A stretch of DNA of 41,083 bases, taken from positions 1 through 41,083 of IMG/VR virus record IMGVR_UViG_3300023223_000787. One strand, written 5' to 3'. Made by a program: the position numbers and the translations under genes. The notes beneath the pieces are model-generated. The model was not told the DNA's origin. It saw only the letters and a program-made list of their open reading frames with translations, and ran no database searches. Shown piece by piece: positions 1 through 5,658 of this stretch. The first letter of the stretch is position 1, and each line of letters opens with the position of its first letter. This DNA comes from a virus.

Positions 1-30
1 GGATCGTCACGATGTTTAGCCACTACACGA
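1..30. repeat. Terminal overlap, copy 1 (circle closure)
   Basis: These 30 bases are identical to 40989-41018. Past one mismatch (31 against 41019) a further nine bases (32-40 and 41020-41028, AAGTCTGAT) also match. Joining the ends here restores a complete reading frame, so this is the closure of a circular or permuted assembly and not a biological repeat. Confidence 0.85.
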
Positions 31-74
31 AAAGTCTGATCTTCACTCTCAGGTGATTGTGATTCGCTACTCAT
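1..74 (-). CDS. 5' part of hypothetical protein gene that wraps across the circle
   Basis: Read on the minus strand from ATG at 74-72, this encodes MSSESQSPESEDQTFRVVAK and then runs off position 1. It continues in frame at 40988 because bases 1-30 equal 40989-41018. The two parts together give 375 nt, 124 residues plus stop. The N-terminus is rich in Ser and Glu and likely disordered. I see no strong ribosome site upstream; TTCTTAATCTTCTT precedes the ATG. This is the first gene of the long minus-strand virion operon, so its start marks the end of the 75-966 control region. Confidence 0.75.
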   Translation of the reverse strand, partial: MSSESQSPESEDQTFRVVAKHRDD

Positions 75-201
75 AAGAAGATTAAGAAGGTAAATTAAGG
101 GGGTGAAATAAAAGCCATACTGTAGATAGAGCCTGCGGCCAAAAGCCCAAAGTACAATCTAGCTTCTGGTAGCCATTAAGGGCTTCTGGTTCTTAGGGAA
201 C

Positions 202-242
202 CTGAGCGCAGAGAGTGAATTGCCGAGCCGCCGATTAGGCGG
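202..242 (+). repeat. CTGAGCGCA box with downstream hairpin, intergenic copy A
   Basis: The sequence TTAGGGAACCTGAGCGCA is followed by GAGAGTGA and then a CCGCC-GATTA-GGCGG stem-loop. Closely related units lie on the minus strand at about 1430-1472 and 9297-9345. No U-run follows the hairpin, so it does not look like a terminator. Function unknown. Confidence 0.6.
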
Positions 243-401
243 TGACGAATTCTTGGATCTGTTCCAAACGTTCGGGGTTTCCAACCCCTCTCTTATTGGC
301 CTGTTTATAGGGTTGGGATCCTGCGCGCCCCTTCATGCGCCCCTAAGCCCCTAAGACCATTATACCACAGAGGGTCTCAGAAAGTGCTGTACAGCTATAG
401 C

Positions 402-413
402 TAAGTGGTTGAT
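402..413 (+). repeat. 12-bp inverted repeat, left arm
   Basis: TAAGTGGTTGAT here is the exact reverse complement of 561-572. The arms are about 147 bp apart, too far for a simple hairpin. Paired regulator sites or part of an origin are possible readings. Confidence 0.5.
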
Positions 414-560
414 GTTAGGTAGAACGCGCCCTTTTGAAGCGACACAGAAAACCCAACCCACTGGACTTATTGGGTTTAATATTCCATTTATTCATAAGTA
501 GGCGTAGTGATTAAGGAATCAGGGATTCTCTGACCAAAACCCATAGGATATATTAATGAT

Positions 561-572
561 ATCAACCACTTA
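561..572 (-). repeat. 12-bp inverted repeat, right arm
   Basis: ATCAACCACTTA is the reverse complement of 402-413. It overlaps a TGATATCA palindrome at 557-564, the same octamer that is clustered before the early operon at 1486-1548, so the two control regions may share a binding protein. Confidence 0.5.
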
Positions 573-805
573 ACATTATGGGAAATATTCACCAATAGGC
601 ATATTGGGGTGGATTTGTCAAGTGCCAGAGCGCTGACCGAAACTTTTCTGAAAAAAAATGATTAGTGTGGCAAATAGTCATCAAAATCATAGGGAGATGG
701 TGGGTTTGGGGCTCACTCCACTTTGGCCACCCCTACCCTTAATCATTAGTATAGTCAAGGTGTTACAGTGTTTTCCCTTCTCTCACTGGGCAGTCCACTT
801 TACAT

Positions 806-841
806 TAGAATAACCATTCTATAGTTCACTAGAATAACCAT
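806..841. repeat. 12-bp direct repeat, iteron-like
   Basis: TAGAATAACCAT occurs at 806-817 and again at 830-841. The start-to-start distance is 24 bp, close to two and a quarter helical turns. Such spacing suits a protein-binding repeat such as an operator or replication iteron, but only two copies are present and no partner protein is identified. Confidence 0.5.
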
Positions 842-966
842 AACTCGTGAAGTAAGGGCCAACATCCCCCCGAATCGCGAGGAAAATCTCGCATCTCGCG
901 CAATGGTGCAAGAAAGAACAATGATGTCGCACTGTTAACATGCAACCCATGGGTATAATTGGGGAA

Positions 967-1401
967 TCAACTACGTGAAAGTCTTCGCTTTATCCTTCTA
1001 AGTCTGCGCCTCAATCTGCGATACCTTTGCACCATACTATCCTTATCATCCGAGTCATCATCGGCGCTATCATCATCGGGCATTCTGGGTGTAGGACTAG
1101 GACTTGGCTCACCATAACACCCATCCAAGAGCCCATTCAAATCCTCTATCTCAATCTGTAATATCTCAATATCCCTGAGCAATCCAATGATATCCTTTCT
1201 CTTTTCATTATACCTTTCACACACATACCCCACCACATAACCCCATGCATAATAATTCACTGAATTGAGTGAGTCACAAAGTAATGGCTCCTCATAGCAA
1301 ACATCGGGGTCAATATCTGTGCGGTAACATCCTATGCGCGGGTCAATAGCCCATGCATTTGAAGCAACCAAAAGGGCCGATAACAGTAGTGTTTTTCTCA
1401 T
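967..1401 (-). CDS. Exported cysteine-containing protein with acidic and arginine-rich tail
   Basis: A 144-residue protein with a typical Sec signal peptide (MRKTLLLSALLVASNAWA, likely cleavage after AWA). The mature part has several cysteines (GCYR, DVCYEE, LLCDS, YVCERY, DGCYG), suggesting disulfides in the periplasm. A predicted coiled coil follows (about residues 68-92), then a Ser-Pro linker, an acidic block (DDDSADDDSDDKD) and a very basic end (RRLRRRLRRIKRRLSRS). The gene stands alone between two control regions and is oriented away from the early operon. I do not recognise a family. An envelope-modifying or exclusion role is only a guess. Confidence 0.75.
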   Translation of the reverse strand: MRKTLLLSALLVASNAWAIDPRIGCYRTDIDPDVCYEEPLLCDSLNSVNYYAWGYVVGYVCERYNEKRKDIIGLLRDIEILQIEIEDLNGLLDGCYGEPSPSPTPRMPDDDSADDDSDDKDSMVQRYRRLRRRLRRIKRRLSRS

Positions 1402-1574
1402 ACAATGCTATCGCCCAAAAACCCATCACACTTTAGGTCTCGCCACCTCACCCTTTGCGCTCAGGTTCCATAAGAAACATCCTTATGATATCATCCCCTT
1501 ACACATTTGCTGTTTAAATGTATTGCGTCCCATGATATCATGATATCAAGATGACAAACCAAAAGGAAAACACA
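1402..1574. promoter_or_regulatory. Divergent control region with TGATATCA operators
   Basis: This region separates the minus-strand exported protein from the plus-strand early operon. TGATATCA occurs at 1486-1493 (within the palindrome ATGATATCAT) and twice in tandem at 1533-1548, which forms a perfect 16-bp palindrome. A CTGAGCGCA box lies on the minus strand at 1456-1464. The cluster suggests a dimeric repressor or activator site controlling the early operon. No confident -35/-10 pair could be fixed. Confidence 0.5.
1430..1472 (-). repeat. CTGAGCGCA box, intergenic copy B
   Basis: On the minus strand TTATGGAACCTGAGCGCA is followed by AAGGGTGAGGTGGCGAG. This matches copy C near 9300-9345 and, less closely, copy A at 190-242. 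AGGT and ACCT flank GGCGAG and could form a short stem. It lies just upstream of the exported protein gene at 1401. Confidence 0.55.
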
Positions 1575-1706
1575 ATGAAACCAGCATCACCCTTAATCAC
1601 CCCAAAAGAACTAAAGGACATTGAAGAGTATATCGCCTCTGTATTTCGCAGAGTACGCATTGAGGAAATGCAATTGAAGGTAATAAGGGGAAGCAAGGCT
1701 TCCTGA
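1575..1706 (+). CDS. Small hypothetical protein (43 aa), first gene of early operon
   Basis: The ATG follows AAAAGGAAAACACA, the operon's usual ribosome site layout (purines, then ACACA, then ATG). The product begins MKPASPLITPKELKDIEEY and ends IRGSKAS. It is predicted helical, with mixed charge. Its TGA stop (1704-1706) lies inside a CTGAGCGC word (1703-1710). No family recognised. Confidence 0.55.
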   Translation: MKPASPLITPKELKDIEEYIASVFRRVRIEEMQLKVIRGSKAS

Positions 1707-1757
1707 GCGCAAACCAGAAGGGATGGTGTGATGTTTATAACCAAGGAGAATAACACA

Positions 1758-2012
1758 ATGAACGATGGAATATATGAAGCATTCGGCGGGAAAAATAACA
1801 AGTGGGTCCGTATGGGCTCAGGTGGCGGGATGTATCTGCGGAGCGATAACATCTATGTGCAGAGGGCCAAAGGGGGATGGAAAGTATATTTCCATAGTGC
1901 ATGGAAGTCTACCCATAAAACTCTTAAGGAGGCAAAGCGCCATGGGGAGACCTGGGCATCTATGGAGTTGATAAACAGCAAGGCTGATAAGCTAGGACTT
2001 TTAAAATTCTAG
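1758..2012 (+). CDS. Hypothetical protein, 84 aa
   Basis: The start at 1758 is preferred over the in-frame ATG at 1728 because AAGGAG (1743-1748) sits 9 nt upstream in the same layout as neighbouring genes. The product begins MNDGIYEAFGG and is rich in Gly, Trp and Lys (KWVRMGSGGGMYLRSDNIYV, then GWKVYFHSAWKS). This resembles a small beta-sheet domain followed by a helix. Member of the early operon; no function recognised. Confidence 0.65.
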   Translation: MNDGIYEAFGGKNNKWVRMGSGGGMYLRSDNIYVQRAKGGWKVYFHSAWKSTHKTLKEAKRHGETWASMELINSKADKLGLLKF

Positions 2013-2071
2013 TGAGGTTTCCAAGCGCTTCTGTGGGGGTGGCTTGGTAACTTTACTTACAGGAAAGCACA

Positions 2072-2263
2072 ATGACTGAAAAGTATGATATCAGAAAAGA
2101 GCAAACCGTTTCGCTATGGCAAGAACAGGCATGTGAGCATTGCGGGGATCCTATTTACCAAGGTGATGATATCTTTTATATTCACCATGCCAATGAGGGT
2201 GGGGATCCCTTACATGCAACATGCTCTAAAGAGTGTGGTCAGAAGATAGTGGAGAATAAGTGA
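2072..2263 (+). CDS. Small zinc-finger-like protein, 63 aa
   Basis: Two cysteine pairs (C21-x2-C24 in ACEHCGDPIYQGD and C51-x3-C55 in HATCSKECGQK) suggest a zinc site of the treble-clef or FYVE-like kind that reads IYQGDDIFYIHHANEGGDPLH between the pairs. AGGAAAG precedes the ATG. Small zinc proteins in early phage operons often bind host enzymes or nucleic acid, but the target here is unknown. Confidence 0.65.
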   Translation: MTEKYDIRKEQTVSLWQEQACEHCGDPIYQGDDIFYIHHANEGGDPLHATCSKECGQKIVENK

Positions 2264-2277
2264 GATAGCGGCGATAT

Positions 2278-2306
2278 TAACCAACAAATTAAGAGGTAAC
2301 ACAATG
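2278..2306 (+). repeat. 29-bp leader repeat, copy 1
   Basis: The 29 bases ending in AAGAGGTAACACAATG are identical to 2768-2796. They carry the ribosome site and start codon of the gene at 2304. A shorter match (ATTAAGAGGTAACACAATGG) precedes the gene at 2607. This copy is intergenic; copy 2 is read as protein. Confidence 0.8.
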
Positions 2307-2585
2307 GACAAACAAGAGAAGATATTCAAGACATGTATGGATCTCATGCCCGATATGGCCGACATGAGTACCACTAATTTGGTGGCCCATGGCATGGCCA
2401 TTATTCAAGAATTAATCACAAGAGATTGCGTGGAGATTTTCTTGGGATTGAGTGGCAAGAATTGTGTGCAAGCTAAGGTGCTAAGTACTAATCCTAATGG
2501 GCTCATGCTTCAAATCAATGGCAAGATATTTCATCCCGATAATGGGTTTGAGATAAAGCAAGAAGATGATTTTGGAGTATGGTAA
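2304..2585 (+). CDS. Hypothetical protein, 93 aa
   Basis: AAGAGG lies 8 nt before the ATG inside the repeated leader. The N-terminal half (MDKQEKIFKTCMDLMPDMADM) looks helical. The C-terminal half (VEIFLGLSGKNCVQAKVLSTNPNGLMLQINGKIF) looks like a small beta-barrel. No family recognised. Part of the early plus-strand operon upstream of ardA. Confidence 0.65.
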   Translation: MDKQEKIFKTCMDLMPDMADMSTTNLVAHGMAIIQELITRDCVEIFLGLSGKNCVQAKVLSTNPNGLMLQINGKIFHPDNGFEIKQEDDFGVW

Positions 2586-2606
2586 ATTATATTAAGAGGT
2601 AACACA

Positions 2607-2789
2607 ATGGATGAATCTATTAAAGAGCAGTCGATTGAAGATCTGCATAGTACCCTTAATATGATTTGCTTAGGGGTAGGCCCACTCACTGAGGAGGACA
2701 TAAGATTGGTCAATGAAGCTAAGGCAGAAATTCAAAGAAGAAGAAGAATAGCAGCTCAAAGACGAAATAACCAACAAATTAAGAGGTAA
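2607..2789 (+). CDS. Small basic helical protein, 60 aa
   Basis: The ATG follows AAGAGGTAACACA. The product is helical, with an arginine-rich C-terminus (IQRRRRIAAQRRNN). The last residues, NNQQIKR, and the TAA stop are encoded by copy 2 of the 29-bp leader repeat, so the reading frame may have been extended into that leader. An RNA or DNA binding role is possible from composition only. Confidence 0.55.
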   Translation: MDESIKEQSIEDLHSTLNMICLGVGPLTEEDIRLVNEAKAEIQRRRRIAAQRRNNQQIKR

Positions 2790-2796
2790 CACAATG
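2768..2796 (+). repeat. 29-bp leader repeat, copy 2
   Basis: Identical to 2278-2306. Here it encodes the C-terminus and stop of the gene at 2607 and supplies the ribosome site and ATG of ardA at 2794. Recombination between the copies would remove the genes at 2304 and 2607 precisely, leaving one leader. Confidence 0.8.
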
Positions 2797-3306
2797 ACTG
2801 ACACACCAAGGGTATACATAGCATCGCTAGCCCACTATAATGCGGGCAATCTTGTGGGGAAATGGTTTGATGTAGATGGGGATTTGGAAACCGATGTCCA
2901 TAAGTACATTCACTCCCTTTCTTGCCATGGTCAACCCTGCGAGGAGTGGGCCATTCATGATTATGAAGGCTTTGGAAAGTACAGAGTGAGTGAATATCAT
3001 GGGCTCCCTGAGCTTAAAGAGATAGCGGAGGCCATTGAAGAACATGGAGAAGCCATCACTGGATACATGGAAAACATGGGAGAGGTTTCCCCCGATATTC
3101 CAGCATTTGAAGAGGCATACTCTGGAGAATGGGATACAGAGCAAGATTATGCAGAGCAATTATTTAATGAAATATACCTTAGTGATGTTCCGCAACATCT
3201 AGAGGCTTATATTGACTATGAAAAGTGGACAAGAGACCTCTTTATGTGTGATTATTACAGCATTGACAACCCTGAGGGTGGGGTATGGGTATTTAGAAAT
3301 TGTTAG
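2794..3306 (+). CDS. ardA: ArdA-like antirestriction protein
   Basis: A 170-residue protein matching the ArdA family from end to end: MTDTPRVYIASLAHYNAG at the N-terminus, EEWAIHDYEGFG in the middle, a helical ELKEIAEAIEEHGE segment, then EAYSGEWDTEQDYAEQLF and YIDYEKWTRDLFM near the end. Known family members are acidic DNA mimics that block type I restriction enzymes; this one is also strongly acidic. Full length for the family (about 165-180 residues). Its early position suits protection of incoming DNA. Translation starts from the repeated leader with AAGAGG. Confidence 0.93.
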   Translation: MTDTPRVYIASLAHYNAGNLVGKWFDVDGDLETDVHKYIHSLSCHGQPCEEWAIHDYEGFGKYRVSEYHGLPELKEIAEAIEEHGEAITGYMENMGEVSPDIPAFEEAYSGEWDTEQDYAEQLFNEIYLSDVPQHLEAYIDYEKWTRDLFMCDYYSIDNPEGGVWVFRNC

Positions 3307-3315
3307 GGGGATCAC

Positions 3316-3561
3316 ATGGCAGGCAGACCAAACAAGAAGAACATTATATTCATCAAGAAACTTAACATCGACACCGATGTTCCAATTCCAGAAGCCCGCA
3401 CCACCTGGAGCCATTTGCTAGAAGAAATGGAGGAGGGCGATAGTGTGCTTCTTAAAACCAAAGCTCAGGTTGCCGCACTCTGGCAAGCGGCCAAGAGAGA
3501 GGGGATTGAGGTGCTCAGCGAGACTGAAGATAAGGGGATTAGGATATGGCGAGTAAAGTGA
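3316..3561 (+). CDS. Hypothetical phage protein, 81 aa
   Basis: Begins MAGRPNKKNIIFIKKLNID. The segment RTTWSHLLEEMEEGDSVLLKTKAQVAALWQAAKREG followed by GIRIWRVK is a layout seen in small phage proteins of unknown function (a 'MExGDS' turn, a helix, and a terminal strand with RVWRV-like residues). GGGGATC precedes the ATG. It lies directly after ardA in the same operon. Confidence 0.7.
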   Translation: MAGRPNKKNIIFIKKLNIDTDVPIPEARTTWSHLLEEMEEGDSVLLKTKAQVAALWQAAKREGIEVLSETEDKGIRIWRVK

Positions 3562-3794
3562 GAGATAGCACCGAACCAATGGTGTCAAAAGTTGGATGTC
3601 TGGATATGCAGGTGTGTGTTCCCACACACTGGACCAATGAGCAAGTGTTGGAATTCGCAGAAGAAGAAAACCCCTGTGGAACAGAGGCGGGGTGGGAGAT
3701 TCGCAGAGAGGGAAGTGAATGTCTTCGAGGGGCACCCGAGCGCAAGAAGTGTGAGGAGAGAGAAGGATTTATACACATTATGTTGGATGCTTAA
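3546..3794 (+). CDS. Hypothetical protein, 82 aa
   Basis: The start overlaps the previous gene by 16 nt; AGGAT lies just before the ATG. The central part (VCVPTHWTNEQVLEFAEEENPCGTEAGWEIRREG) has the form of a compact alpha/beta module. A CCGAGCGCA variant of the recurrent genome word lies at about 3734-3742. No function recognised. Confidence 0.6.
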   Translation: MASKVRDSTEPMVSKVGCLDMQVCVPTHWTNEQVLEFAEEENPCGTEAGWEIRREGSECLRGAPERKKCEEREGFIHIMLDA

Positions 3795-3796
3795 TT

Positions 3797-4087
3797 ATGA
3801 CAAACAAAAGACTTTGGACTGGAAGTGCGGACCTCACCACATCTAATGGGGTGGTGTCCCATCACCACTTTGTCTCTCTCGATGGCGATCACTTCTATGA
3901 GGTAGACAGAGAAATATCATGGGATGACTATAGCGATCTTGAAGAGCTTTTCAAACCCACCATTACCCTCATGTCAGGTGGGGGTAAGAAAATGTGTGGT
4001 AAGCTTTCAATGAGTCGGAGGTGGATACTAAGTTTTACAGAAAATGGAAAGATAGAAGAACTTTTACAACCAAACATTAAGGAGTAA
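3797..4087 (+). CDS. Hypothetical protein, 96 aa
   Basis: Starts two bases after the previous stop, with GGATG upstream. The sequence HHHFVSLDGDHFYEVDREISWDDYSDLEELF followed by a Gly-rich turn looks like an alpha/beta fold. It lies just before the IS66-like pair and is in the same transcription unit. Confidence 0.6.
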   Translation: MTNKRLWTGSADLTTSNGVVSHHHFVSLDGDHFYEVDREISWDDYSDLEELFKPTITLMSGGGKKMCGKLSMSRRWILSFTENGKIEELLQPNIKE

Positions 4088-4089
4088 GC

Positions 4090-4458
4090 ATGTCAAAAAG
4101 AAAACAAACAACAAAGCAGGAATGGGAAAGGCTTGTGAAAAAGTTTGACAAGAGCAACCTCACACAAGCAGGGTTTTGTAAGGGTGAGGGTATTAGGCAC
4201 TCAGCATTTGCCTATTGGTGCTCTCGCTTATCAAGCAAATCCAATTCCAAGTACTCAATGAGAACCAAAAAGAAAGCCCCTAGAAAGATAGCGGCCAAGG
4301 ACACATCTCCATTTATAGAAATCACTGACCAAACAGAAGAAAGATCCTTCACAGTGAAGCAAAATGGGGTTACAATCACTATGCCTCTCGATGCATCTGC
4401 GGAAAGCATTCGTAATGTCATGGGGGCACTTAACCAACCAATGGAGATTAACCAATGA
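4090..4458 (+). CDS. IS66 TnpA-like helix-turn-helix protein
   Basis: A 122-residue protein whose first 50 residues match the conserved part of the IS66 family accessory protein TnpA: EWERLVKKFDKSNLTQAGFC, then KGEGIRHSAFAYWCSRLSSK (known pattern: EW..LV..FE.SGLSQAAFC...G....FYYWRRRL). This is a helix-turn-helix DNA-binding region. The C-terminal part (SFTVKQNGVTITMPLDASAESIRNVMGAL) fits the weakly conserved TnpA tail. AAGGAG precedes the ATG. The stop overlaps the next start as ATGA, as is usual for tnpA-tnpB. Terminal repeats and TnpC are not seen, so this looks like a captured gene and not a live insertion element. Confidence 0.8.
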   Translation: MSKRKQTTKQEWERLVKKFDKSNLTQAGFCKGEGIRHSAFAYWCSRLSSKSNSKYSMRTKKKAPRKIAAKDTSPFIEITDQTEERSFTVKQNGVTITMPLDASAESIRNVMGALNQPMEINQ

Positions 4459-4790
4459 TAACAAGAGCATACGTACACAGAAGTCCCATACACATGGGGC
4501 TTTCTTTCGATGGATTGAGCGCAATAGCAAAGGGCTCAGTGAAGAAGGATCCAAAGTCAGGACATTTGTTTGTGTTTTTCAATAGGGCAAAGACCTATAC
4601 TAAAATACTGTTCTGGGACGGTGAGGGCTTTGTAATTGTGGCCAAGCGACTTGACAGTGAGGAGTTTGACATACCCCAAACTAAAGAGATAGCGCTAGGT
4701 AAGCTCACAACCATACTTGGCGATTTAGATGTGGGATGGCTGGCCCCACACTTCACCCTTAACACAACACCACTTAAGAGAGCAGCATGA
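4455..4790 (+). CDS. IS66 TnpB-like protein
   Basis: A 111-residue protein that matches IS66 TnpB over nearly its whole length: SPIHMGLSFDGLSAIAKGSV, then KDPKSGHLFVFFNRAKTYTK followed by ILFWDGEGFVIVAKRLDSEEF (known pattern: DMRKSFDGLAALV...L..[35 protein letters not shown].GRF). TnpB of IS66 elements is required for transposition of some members, but its biochemical role is not settled. Its stop overlaps the next start (ATGA at 4787), yet that next gene is not TnpC. With the preceding TnpA-like gene it forms a translationally coupled pair inside the phage early operon. Confidence 0.85.
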   Translation: MITRAYVHRSPIHMGLSFDGLSAIAKGSVKKDPKSGHLFVFFNRAKTYTKILFWDGEGFVIVAKRLDSEEFDIPQTKEIALGKLTTILGDLDVGWLAPHFTLNTTPLKRAA

Positions 4791-5050
4791 ACACACTCCC
4801 TCTTGATGCAAAAAGTTGTGTATGCACCACCAGCACAGAGGGGGAATGTGGTTTAGTGGGATTCGAGGAGGGGGTGGAGTATCGCTTCAGTGATTTCTGC
4901 ACCTCCAAAATCTCATGGATAAGGATGTTTAAACCCAAGGGGGGTGGGTGGATCAAAGATGAAACCATCACCCCCAGGGTATTTAATCTCTTCTTTGAGG
5001 AATGTGAGCAACATGAGACATGTGATAAACAGAGAGAACGAAGATTATGA
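4787..5050 (+). CDS. Hypothetical protein, 87 aa, in the place of tnpC
   Basis: Coupled to the TnpB-like gene by an ATGA overlap. The product (MNTLPLDAKSCVCTTSTEGE onward) has cysteines in CVC, FCTS, FEECEQHETC and two tryptophans. It is far too short for the IS66 transposase TnpC and shows none of its motifs. No family recognised. Confidence 0.6.
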   Translation: MNTLPLDAKSCVCTTSTEGECGLVGFEEGVEYRFSDFCTSKISWIRMFKPKGGGWIKDETITPRVFNLFFEECEQHETCDKQRERRL

Positions 5051-5057
5051 GGCCACA

Positions 5058-5210
5058 ATGGGGTATTCAGAATCATTCTATGGATACTTTGTAGCACTAA
5101 GGAATAAGGAGAGCGAACACTTGTCCACATATTTTTTCATCTCCATGGAGAGAGCCACAGAGTTTTTAGATGAGTTTTTTGAATGTGAGAAACAATTTAC
5201 AATGATGTAG
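5058..5210 (+). CDS. Small hypothetical protein, 50 aa
   Basis: The start at 5058 is chosen because TGAGG, which includes the previous stop, lies 6 nt before this ATG. In-frame ATGs further upstream (4944, 5013) lie inside the previous gene and have poorer sites. The product MGYSESFYGYFVALRNKESE continues to YFFISMERATEFLDEFFECE. Predicted mixed alpha/beta; function unknown. Confidence 0.5.
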   Translation: MGYSESFYGYFVALRNKESEHLSTYFFISMERATEFLDEFFECEKQFTMM

Positions 5211-5218
5211 GTGAGCAC

Positions 5219-5395
5219 ATGAAGGTTGAAATTAAGAAACAAATACTGTTTAGGTTAAATAAAAAAGAAAAGAAGGCCCTTCAGCTTGCAGTGATAGAGA
5301 GCAAGTGGGATAGTGTGCAAGAATATTTAATTGCCCTCATAAGGGGGGACTGTCTACGGAGAAAACTATGGGACAACAAACAAGAGAAACAATAA
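5219..5395 (+). CDS. Ribbon-helix-helix-like regulator, 58 aa
   Basis: The ATG follows AGGTGAG. The protein begins MKVEIKKQILFRLNKKEKKA and then LQLAVIESKWDSVQEYLIALIRGD. One short strand with alternating residues (KKQILFRL) followed by two helices fits the Arc/MetJ/CopG ribbon-helix-helix family of DNA-binding dimers. It could act on the TGATATCA sites before the operon (inference only). Its end overlaps the next gene by 28 nt. Confidence 0.6.
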   Translation: MKVEIKKQILFRLNKKEKKALQLAVIESKWDSVQEYLIALIRGDCLRRKLWDNKQEKQ

Positions 5396-5658
5396 CAAAT
5401 AGTACACCAAAGCCTTGTGACTTCAATAAGATATTACAGGTGCTTGACACTTCAAGGGCGCAATCTCTTAAAAGGGTTAAAACAACTACAGAATTAATGG
5501 ATCAAGAAAGCGGAGAGATTGCAACATATAATTTGTCAGTAGATCTGTTGGGCCATTCTATCAATCACCGTGGTGTAAGTGCGGTAATTGACCTTCTTAA
5601 TAGTGCCCAAAAGGAAGGACAGTTAAGAATTAATCCGGTAGAAGCCCAAGAGCGTTAA
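5368..5658 (+). CDS. Hypothetical protein, 96 aa, last gene of early operon
   Basis: The ATG is preceded by GGAG inside the previous gene. The product includes ILQVLDTSRAQSLKRVKTTT and then QESGEIATYNLSVDLLGHSI, a layout that may be an alpha/beta domain with a helical end. Its 3' end overlaps the convergent minus-strand gene at 5630 by 29 nt, and I see no clear terminator between the two. Confidence 0.6.
   Translation: MGQQTRETITNSTPKPCDFNKILQVLDTSRAQSLKRVKTTTELMDQESGEIATYNLSVDLLGHSINHRGVSAVIDLLNSAQKEGQLRINPVEAQER

Larger units (their letters stand above)
75..966. other. 892-nt noncoding control region upstream of the virion operon
   Basis: No convincing gene is seen on either strand. The region lies between the 3' end of the minus-strand gene at 967-1401 and the start codon at 74 of the minus-strand virion operon, so it should hold the late promoter and possibly an origin or packaging signal (inference). 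Visible structure: a CTGAGCGCA box at 202-210 followed by a CCGCC/GGCGG hairpin at about 228-242; a GGGGTT/AACCCC hairpin at 274-288; a 12-bp inverted repeat TAAGTGGTTGAT at 402-413 and 561-572; TGATATCA at 557-564; an 8-bp inverted repeat AATGATTA/TAATCATT near 657 and 739; and a 12-bp direct repeat TAGAATAACCAT at 806-817 and 830-841. Confidence 0.7.

Noticed and set aside
241-300. Possible tRNA in the noncoding region (GGGGTTTCCAACCCC arm)
   Set aside because: The arm has a 3-nt loop when fully paired, lacks a TTCRA loop, and no acceptor, D or anticodon arms or CCA end could be fitted.
1538-1852. Minus-strand 104-codon frame across the early promoter region
   Set aside because: It crosses the palindromes and two plus-strand genes with good ribosome sites, and has no start site of its own.
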